From NCBI GenBank assembly GCA_942159475.1, contig OW804097.1, forward strand, positions 111,476,582 to 111,540,581: a stretch of DNA of 64,000 nucleotides, given 5' to 3'. The translations under genes were made by a program, and so were the position numbers. Origin of the DNA: Sthenelais limicola (lineage: Eukaryota > Annelida > Polychaeta > Phyllodocida > Sigalionidae). This document shows, piece by piece, positions 56,111 to 64,000 of the stretch. The notes below the pieces were generated by a model that saw only the letters and a list, made by a program, of their open reading frames with translations, made no database searches and was not told the origin of the DNA. Position 1 is the first letter of the stretch; each line of letters starts with the position of its first letter.

Positions 56111-58953
56111 ATGGCGCCTATCGTAAGTTTTTCTGCTCCGACATTTTCTCAAATATTCATGTTATTAGTCGCTGCTTCTATAAGTATTTTGTGTCTAAGT
56201 GTAAAGTAATACATGTTCTTCATGTTTACCACGGCTGTTTCCATATAAAGAATTGCTAAATACAATTACGGTCATGAAACTTGTACCGGGACGAGTCGCC
56301 CGCCTATCTGTCACTTCAACCACGTGTCGCCATGATTGGCATGAATCGGTGAACTTGTTCCAATACTCCCTAAAGGAACACAACTAACTTGGCGGTTCAC
56401 CTGGCTATTTGGAATAATTGTCGTGGTTTTATAAATATGTGTATTCGTTATGACAGTCATGTCACTGACTTGGCTCGTGTTGAGCTCCTGGTCTGAAGTG
56501 AAAACTATCTCTACGTTCACAACTAACTTGAGCTGACTGTCACTAAGTCTATGCGTATAAGTCTCAGCTGTCAAACTGTTGTCTGTTCATTTACTAATTA
56601 CTCTACATGTATAGTTCTGACTCGAGTAGCGCCATCAATGATTATGTTATTCTAATAGTAACAAAATGTCACTGTCGATCTAAGTCTAAGACTAAGTTGA
56701 GCCCAGTTTGAGTTTCCAGATGAAATAGGCCTAGGGTTAGGGCTAATATGTATAACTATATATGTTGACAAATCGAATCGCGGGGCCTTAAAAAAAACCC
56801 TTGAATTTGGGGGGGGGGGGGCGGATTCAAGGCCTAGAAATAGCACTTTGATGAAAGGGCCTAAAATAATGATATGCGATTTGACTCCTGTTGTGATCTA
56901 TCTATAAGTGACACTCCAGTGCGGAGACTATCCCTGACTTCTAAATTATAACTGTCCTGAGCTTGTGAGTGCATTCTGAAACGATTAGGCTATATATTAA
57001 ATGGGTATGTTTCTTTAACACAAAGTACCAGTAGTATCATGGCAGTATCGATGTCGTCCCAGCATTAGCAATTTCAAGATTTGTTGGCTTATCATCTGAA
57101 TTCTTTCCTTGCAGAAAGCCAAGCCCACCAAGTCCACGAAAGGAGGCAAAGGCAAGAAGAAGAAGGCAGTCCTTAAGTTCACAGTTGACTGCACACATCC
57201 CGTTGAGGATGGCATCATGGACTGTGCCAACTTCGTAAGTACTACATGATATCTTGGGTGAAATATATTTTTTTTCTGGTCGACAAAATGACTAATTATC
57301 ATAATAAATCTATGTCGGTGTATTCAGTTTTCCTGTAATGTTTTGAGCCAGGTTTAATATCGTATTAATTTTCTGGTGTATGTAGTTTACATTTGCTAGT
57401 ACAGTACTGAATGTATCGCAACTCTAATGATACTAATTGATCAATATTTTTGCTTAAGAATTGATTGCTGTTAAATGTGTTGGGTTGGCTCAAGTCCTGG
57501 CTAAACTTTGGCTGTGACGGGTTAGGGTACCAGTCCCTAACCAGGACGGTAGCTAGGGTTCCCGTCCCTAGTCTAAAGGTCAGGGCCACCTTCCCTGGTC
57601 CGGTCCCCAGGTCACAACTTTCTCTCTGCTTAACCTTCACAGGAGAAGTTCCTCATTGAGCGCATCAAGGTTGAAGGCAAGGTGAACAACCTTGGATCCA
57701 ATGTCCAGGTAGAACGCCAAAAGTCCAAGATCACAGTGACAGCCGATATTCCCTTCTCTAAGAGGTAAGCTTATGATTCTAACATTATTAACTATACCCA
57801 TGAAACTTAAGCGAACCCTGCTACTGTTTTAAATATAGTAAAATTAACGTACTAGGTGTGAGACGAAGTAATAAATTAATCTTTGATAATTTGATTAAAT
57901 CTCTAATAGACTTGTGCACAATTTATTTTCATGACTCAAAAGTAAGATGACGTTTATAAATAGACTTGATTAAGTAGTATATATATCCTATTTTGATTTA
58001 TTATTATATTACTGTATGTGTTTCGCCGAATAAAAGTTCAATAATAATGATACTAATAGTATCCGTTGAATGGTCCTGTTAATACTGTGTATGGGGGCGA
58101 AGTCGCCAGGAAATTTACAACATGTGGCCTTGAATTTAGAAAAATGAATTCTAGGCTTGGAAAATGCCGTTTTTATGGAAGGGCCTGGAAAATCATATGT
58201 GAAAAGCCTAGAGTTTCTTCCAATCAAAGACCTGGCCTTCGCATATCCTATCAAATCACGAAATTGTGGTTTTACAATAACCAATGCAGACATTCTGAAT
58301 CAACGCAGAATTAATTAAAGCTGTCATTTTCTGACTACCTCTGGTGTTAATATTTCGAATGATGGGGCGGATTTATTGCGGTACATTTTAGAATATGTGG
58401 TCCTCTCCTTATTCCATCTGTCCTAGTGACCTACCTTAGACCCTCTGACATGGGTCAAGTCTTCAGGATTCGCAAAATCTGATAGCCCAAAACCATTTTT
58501 GTTAAAATAATTGTAAACATGCAACGCAATTAAAAAAATTCTCTATTGTTGATGTTACAAGTGGTTGGTCATCTCTGACATGTCAGGTCTTCCGATGATT
58601 GCCAATCTTTTTAGAACTTAGAGTTGAGTTGCAAATAAACTAGACTACTGGACTAAGAATAATGTGGTCCCTTATAATGAAAAATCAATTTGCTATTTTA
58701 CCGGCCAAAATGTTATGTATTTTTGGCGTGGCCCATCTTTCATCCCTGATACTGACTAGCACGAGTCCCAACACTTTCAACCTTGTCTGAATATTGAATG
58801 TTGTATTTCAGGTACCTCAAGTACATGACCAAGAAGTACCTCAAGAAGAACAACCTCCGTGACTGGCTGCGTGTGGTTGCCAGCAACAAGGAATCCTACG
58901 AACTCCGATACTTCCAGATTAACAATGAAGAAGAGGAGGAGGATGACGAGTAA
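56111..58953 (+). CDS. RPL22: 60S ribosomal protein eL22, 4 coding exons (complete)
   Basis: Component of the large ribosomal subunit. Coding exons 56111-56122, 57115-57234, 57643-57764 and 58812-58953 have consensus splice sites and consistent phases, 396 nt in all (131 aa; human protein 128). The first exon encodes only MAPI. Exon 2 gives the basic N-terminal tail ([20 protein letters not shown]). Exons 3-4 hold the conserved RNA-binding core ([47 protein letters not shown]). The acidic C-terminal EEEEEDDE tail is characteristic of the family. It is divergent to AP2M1. The tiny first coding exon behind a pyrimidine start is usual for ribosomal protein genes. Confidence 0.97.
58120..58225. 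mobile_element. MITE family I fragment in RPL22 intron 3
   Basis: GGCCTTGAATTTAGAAAAAT with GAATTCTAGGCTTGGAAAA is the reverse of the family I right part. Confidence 0.45.
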
Positions 58954-59012
58954 CTTAGACCATTACGATGAGATGATGGACTGTACATGTTTTGTGTATA
59001 TTTCTAGGCAAA

Positions 59013-59018
59013 AATAAA
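59013..59018 (+). terminator. RPL22: RPL22 polyadenylation signal
   Basis: AATAAA lies 60 bp after the stop codon, followed by a CATTTGCTGCAACA cleavage context and a GT-rich stretch (TTGTGTGTTG). This gives the short 3' UTR expected for a ribosomal protein gene. Confidence 0.85.
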
Positions 59019-59039
59019 ACCATTTGCTGCAACATATTG

Positions 59040-59999
59040 CCTTGTGTGTTGATATTAACTGTTAGTGTTATCACTGATAATTCATGTCGCGAAACAACTT
59101 AGTAGCCCCATATATCCACTCGTAAAAAAAAATACTGTGGGATTGTGAAGGATTTTGCGTTACTTAAAGCTACTGTCAGTTGAATGGCCTTGAAATGTTA
59201 ATCCTTTTCCCCGTGACAGGCCCCTCTCGCACCTTGCAATAAATGACTCGCTAAATAAGACTGGTTTCTCACTTGTCTGTCACCTCACACTTAACAGTAA
59301 ATGACTCAAAAAGTTCAAACTCGTAACCTCCTGGTCTTGTTTGGGTCTGAAAAAGAGATTTTTTTTCTGACCGTAATGCGAGTAAATTTATATTACTTAT
59401 ATTCAATGGTTATGGAAATTAATTTAGGCATCGCACGAATACATCCACGTAGTGGACACGCGCTTTTTGTGAATTTGATCAACTTGTACGGCCAGATTTG
59501 TAATTTAAAAAAAAAAAAAATGAAAAGGATTTTTATAATCGCTGGGAATTCGGCTTTAAAATCAGATGGCAGCACTACTGCACCTTTGCTGACGCGCGTA
59601 CATAATCCAAATTCAACCTGCTTACAATACAGCTTTGAATAATACCTATGGCAGCGTTACCACATGATCTGGAAAATGGTAAAAAAAAAATTCCCCTTCA
59701 GGGAATAAAGAAAATCAACGGAACCTTGTGACAGTGTGAAATTCTGATTCGTAATGGAAAATCAGGAAAAATATGCCCCACGACCTCCCCTGGCTTCCTC
59801 AGCACACTATACAAAACTGGTACCCTTGATATTTTATGAATCAGGATAAATAACCAAGACATCAGGGGACATATATTGGAATTTATTTTAGCTGACTTAA
59901 TCTGAAACGGTCGTGGAACAAATTCCCTGCATTTTGTGAAAACTGGCATTAGCTGCAACAACCGGAGCCTTTCAGTCGCCAAAAATAACTTATTGGCGT
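59040..59999. other. gene-free spacer downstream of RPL22
   Basis: One 113-codon frame near 59301-59642 crosses an A-run and shows no recognisable domain. I do not call a gene. Confidence 0.5.
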
Positions 60000-60152
60000 G
60001 GGTGAGTGAGACTGGTTGCTTTACGCCCTTATCAACACATTTAAGAAGGTTATATCAAGGGCGGGAGAGCTGAGAGTGAGTGAGTGAGATTGGTTGCTTT
60101 ACGCCCTTATCAACACATTTAATATGTTCTATCAAGGGCGGGAGAGCTGAGA
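60000..60152 (+). repeat. about 75-bp tandem duplication with GTGAGTGAG head
   Basis: GGTTGCTTTACGCCCTTATC and ATCAAGGGCGGGAGAGCTGA occur twice, each after a GTGAGTGAG run. A degenerate head (GTGAGTGAGTAATGGTTGCT) is also at about 53930. GTGAGTGAG plus TTTTACGCC resembles a repeat known to me from mollusc genomes. Confidence 0.75.
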
Positions 60153-60364
60153 GGGAGGCAGTTTATGATCATACCCAGGAAATAGAGATAGAGAACTTCA
60201 GAAGAAGGGAGAGAGAGGCAAGAGGAAAGGGACAGAAAGGCACTTTATGGTCATACCCAGGACTGTACATAGGTACAGCAAACAAGGATTAATTTTAGTT
60301 CAGTATTTTTGAAAACTTCGTAAAATAGTTGTATGTCCTCTATATTTCGTCAAACCTGTCCATG

Positions 60365-60496
60365 CAACCAGGAAGCCTCTCGCTCCTGACCGCATAATAC
60401 AATTAGAATCCCATTAGGACGCCTATTGCAGGGCCGGGAAACCATTAGCACAATTGGCGTGAAATGATATTCATAGATCTGAGAGGCTGTGAACCG
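60365..60496. mobile_element. MITE family D, partial copy
   Basis: GGAAGCCTCTCGCTCCTGAC and GATCTGAGAGGCTGTGAACC are family D interior and near-end. Confidence 0.6.
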
Positions 60497-60499
60497 TTC

Positions 60500-62548
60500 A
60501 AAATTAAAAATAACATTTTTTTTTACAAAAAAAACCCCATCAGTTAGAAATAGTGTACAAGTAGTAGAGGCCCTACATAATAATAAAAATATATTCTCGG
60601 ACACTTTTAGAATAAGTATACCTACCACCAGATTTCAATTCACCGAACTTCGTGATCGATATCTAACTTTGAAAGTGTCCAAGACGTCCCTTTACATATT
60701 AGTTTTGTTTTCAAATTGTCAACCCTTACAAATTCAGATTCGAGTTTCCCCCGTACATCCTTGAGCTGTAAATAATATGTTACCCGATCCTAATTCTTAA
60801 AATCTGATAGGCCGAAATTCGTCAAAAGTGTCTTCGTGAATGTCCTCAAAATCTTATAATATTATGTGTTGGTCATCAAAATATGTACTTAAATCAGTTT
60901 TAAACTTCATAGGCCCGAAATAAAGGAATCACTCAAATCAGTATTTGGCGCAAGAACCGACATGCACCCCTGTCTTACACAGACGAAATTAATGCCGAGC
61001 AAATGGGTTGCTTTACCCGGGCTTTACCGTAGGATATCAAGTTATTTTGAATGAAGTAAACTTCTTCATAAGGCGTCCATACAACTGTATCATTGTGTAT
61101 GTTTTGATCAGTGAACAAAGGTAACTACCGGTTAAATTTCAGCTGTCCCACTGATTCGTACTTAATATGCTTGTATCAAGTTCAAGATAGTTTTTTTTTC
61201 AGATCACATTAGAATGTGCGTTGTATACATATCAAAGGACCTATTAAGATCGGGTTGCCCTCCTTAAAAGCGAATGCATAACATTAAAGCAGCTGTGCAT
61301 AGAACTGAAAGTTTTTTTCATGATCAGAAGGAACTTGATCAATCGATACAATACCTTTGGCGTGCACAGTGTATGCGTGTTCATACACATACATGTAAAA
61401 TGATAAACTAAAAGGCAAAACAGAATGCCTTTCTAACCACATGGTAGCTCCGGCATGTATTCGAGATTATTCGGATTTCAACATTGCACCCGATCCGAGC
61501 CTTCGCTTTTGTTCAAAAGTACACTGTTGGATTCATATCAATTTTTCACAAAGATTTGAATCAGAATGGTGCAAAATTATAACATACATGCAAAGAGTTC
61601 AGGTTGACCGAAAACTCTGTTTAAGATAAACCTATAGCCTCATATTTTGAATCTGAGTACTTCTATTATCAGTATACACAATCTATACTGTCCCTATTGA
61701 TGACTACGTCCTATAGTTATAGATTTCAGGTGCCTTGCCATCAAAATATAAATCATATGCCATGGGTCATAAGACTGGAAACTGCAGAGACTGTCAACTG
61801 GGGGGACCCGTGTACATATATATAGGCAGGGCTCTTGAGGCATTAAATCAACACGTCGACATGGCCTTTTCTTAGATCGACCAAGGCATGCCAGTGACAA
61901 ACGACAAAAACATGACAAATAGACAGAAACCTTACTAGCTAGCCCTTAGCGAAAATTAAAACGACAAATAACAGAAGAATTTACAAACGACAATTGCCGT
62001 TTCTTGGTAGTGACAAAAGAAATAAGACACCCCGCTCGGGAGCCCCATGCAGATATGGCGGTGGTGTTGGTTTCACACAGAGGTCAGTCAGAAATGGGAC
62101 AGAACTTGTTCCCATTTAGAGGACTGTTACAGCCTGGTTGGTTGATTCTATGGATCATTTAATGCTGCTATAGTTGTATATAGCATAGTATACATTGAGT
62201 GTTATACAGATGTGACCGGAGAGAAGTGGTATTTGTAGCAAATTTGGACCTTTGTCCACGGTATGTTGATGTTATTTACCAGTGTATGTACTACAGATCT
62301 ATTTTCTTTTTTTCCCTTTTGAGATCATTTATTACGATATAAACCCCTTTTCTTCAGGGTACAATAATTAACAAAACAATACGAATAGCTTGGGTGACAT
62401 GTACCATATGTTATCACCGTCGACTGCACTATAGTTGTGTGGGTATAATTGTACCACGATATGGTGCTCATAGCATTTGGTAATACAGTGGAGACTAACA
62501 TGATACTCAAGTCCTGTTCCCCTTCACACTACAGATCATATTATTATA
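60500..62548. other. gene-free spacer
   Basis: No exon chain, RNA gene or repeat family recognised in about 2 kb. Confidence 0.5.
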
Positions 62549-62778
62549 TGGGTCAGATCGTCAGAAAATGTACAATTCGCCGTCGCCAATCCTCTCAAAT
62601 AACACACATTTGAGACAAAAATACGGTTCGAAGAACAGATTGTTATTAAGCCAACACAATACCAAATATAATCAGATATACCCAGTATTCATCATTTTCA
62701 GCCTAGTTTAGCAGAGTTTACTAAATGAATAGAGCTGCCAATTGTCCCCAATTGTACATTTTCTGACGATCTCAGCCA
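62549..62778 (-). mobile_element. MITE family B, full-length inverted copy
   Basis: TGGGTCAGATCGTCAGAAAA opens and TTCTGACGATCTCAGCCA closes it. TATA flanks both sides. Confidence 0.8.
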
Positions 62779-62893
62779 TATAAATCAGTGTGGATCATAC
62801 ACCAAGGTAATATTTATATCTTATAATGGTAAGGGATATTAGCCAAAATATTGTATGGTATACTTTTCTAGAGGTAGACCGAGATACGACCTA

Positions 62894-63061
62894 CACTATG
62901 TTCCGCTTAACCTGAACTCGGTTTACCTGAATTTTCAGCTGACCTGAACCTTTTGCAATTTCCCTGGAGACTTCCAACTTAATGTATCTGTTCTCTTTAA
63001 CTGAATTCTCGGTTATTTTTTTCTGATTTCCCCTCGAGTTCAGGTCAAGTGGAACACAGTG
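62894..63061. mobile_element. palindromic MITE
   Basis: CACTATGTTCCGCTTAACCT with GAAC pairs with GTTCAGGTCAAGTGGAACAC and AGTG; internal ACCTGAATT and AACTGAATT pieces repeat. 168 bp, non-coding. Confidence 0.65.
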
Positions 63062-63694
63062 TATTTATATTGCTACATCAACTGAAACGTCTAGCTGTTA
63101 TACAAACTAACGCTATAATATTAAAGTTAAATGAAGAATCAAGAGATGGGGCACAATATGCCATGAACTTATGGTTCTCTGCTCTAGTAAAAAATGGAAG
63201 AGACGTGGGTGAAACCTTTAAACTACTGGTGGTTTAAAAGGTACACTTGAACCTTAATTATGCAATATTCCCATATCAGATTTAATGTATATATATTAAT
63301 AAAGTCCTATATAATAGAGGAACCCATTAAAGAACCATTATACCTTTATATATTCTGTTTAACACAATTTTAAGTTTACTTTTAACATTTTGTGAACTAA
63401 TTGCAGGGTTCTCAAAAAGGTGGTCATTATGAAATTCCAAAAGCAAATTTTTACGAACTATTATGTAACGCCCTGAATATTGATTCCATTCGTAAAAAAT
63501 AGTACTCATAAAAGATATCCTCAGTGAAGCACTTCTCGGCAATCAACTTAAATTGTCTCATAGTAGCAGGGAACGAGTAATGGTAATGCCCATGCACCAT
63601 GGACCCAGTTCTATCTGCACTGCTGTGCCTATGACAATTGTCAGAAGTCTGTGGACTTCTGCCTGCTGGCCACAGGCTGAATGTACGTCCTATC

Positions 63695-63890
63695 ATCTAT
63701 ACGTCTAATGGACGCTACTTTACCAACGCACCACCGGCGCCCCCTTCCGTCTTGCCTGATCGCCCCGGCATCAGTGGCCTGCCGTGGGACGTAATGTTGG
63801 GACAAATGTGAAAAAGCTGCTTGGTCTGGGATTCGACCCCACAATGTTCAAACTGGAAGTCCTATAGGTGCTAACCATTTGACCATAGAG
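63695..63890 (-). mobile_element. tRNA-derived SINE
   Basis: Minus strand: the A box TGGTCAAATGG and about 50 nt later the B-box-like GGGGTCGAATCCC form a tRNA-related head without complete stems. Then come CAGACCAAGCAGCTTTTTCA and a GC-richer body (CCCACGGCAGGCCACTGATG). The 3.7-kb fragment shares the post-B-box segment. Confidence 0.65.
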
Positions 63891-64000
63891 GACTGTAGAG
63901 ATGATGCATACACACAATGGGCATATCTGGACTTCACCTTATGGTATACCTGTATTAGTATACCTGTTACGTAATAGCTACATCAGCGGATAGCCGTGAA

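Noticed and set aside
57500..57615. GC-richer segment before RPL22 exon 3 with repeated CAGTCCCTAACC-like pieces
   Set aside because: Short imperfect internal repeats only; no inverted ends or second copy in the window.
59301..59642. 113-codon frame downstream of RPL22
   Set aside because: It crosses an A14 run, has no recognisable domain or splice context, and an opposing frame exists.
63049..63237. 62-codon frame near the right end
   Set aside because: Begins inside a palindromic MITE; no family recognised.

Overview
The window is animal nuclear DNA: AT-rich, intron-bearing, with consensus GT-AG splice sites and no bacterial-style operons. The three protein genes are clear metazoan orthologues. 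The repeat fraction consists almost wholly of short non-autonomous DNA transposons (MITEs and foldbacks). This suggests a marine invertebrate, lophotrochozoan or invertebrate deuterostome; the sequence alone does not let me name a species.

Layout. Positions 1-25,900 hold no convincing protein gene and are a patchwork of MITE copies, foldbacks, low-complexity tracts and unique AT-rich DNA. Positions 25,920-37,640 (+) hold a complete 11-exon tissue-nonspecific-type alkaline phosphatase gene, with signal peptide and GPI-anchor signal (563 aa). A tRNA-Glu(UUC) gene lies on the same strand in its intron 8, and at least eight MITE/foldback insertions lie in its introns. Positions 37,641-40,700 are intergenic and repeat-rich, including a TA-flanked transposon nested inside another MITE. 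Positions 41,146-55,900 (-) hold the complete clathrin-adaptor AP-2 mu gene (10 coding exons, 434 aa, plus a likely 5' non-coding exon). Positions 56,078-59,018 (+) hold the complete ribosomal protein eL22 gene (4 exons, 131 aa), divergently transcribed from AP2M1 across a promoter of about 180 bp with YY1 and ETS motifs and a 5'TOP start. Positions 59,040-64,000 are again gene-free apart from repeats, including a tRNA-derived SINE at the end.

The three genes do not form a pathway. AP2M1 and RPL22 look like a housekeeping pair sharing one promoter, and the alkaline phosphatase is a TATA-type secreted ectoenzyme gene. The unusual content is structural: about 30 copies of three main MITE families (A, B, C), nested insertions, several foldbacks inside introns, a duplicated splice acceptor around a retroposon-like insert in intron 4 of the phosphatase gene, and a foldback abutting the donor of its exon 5. 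No transposase or reverse-transcriptase reading frame was recognised, so every mobile element seen is non-autonomous.
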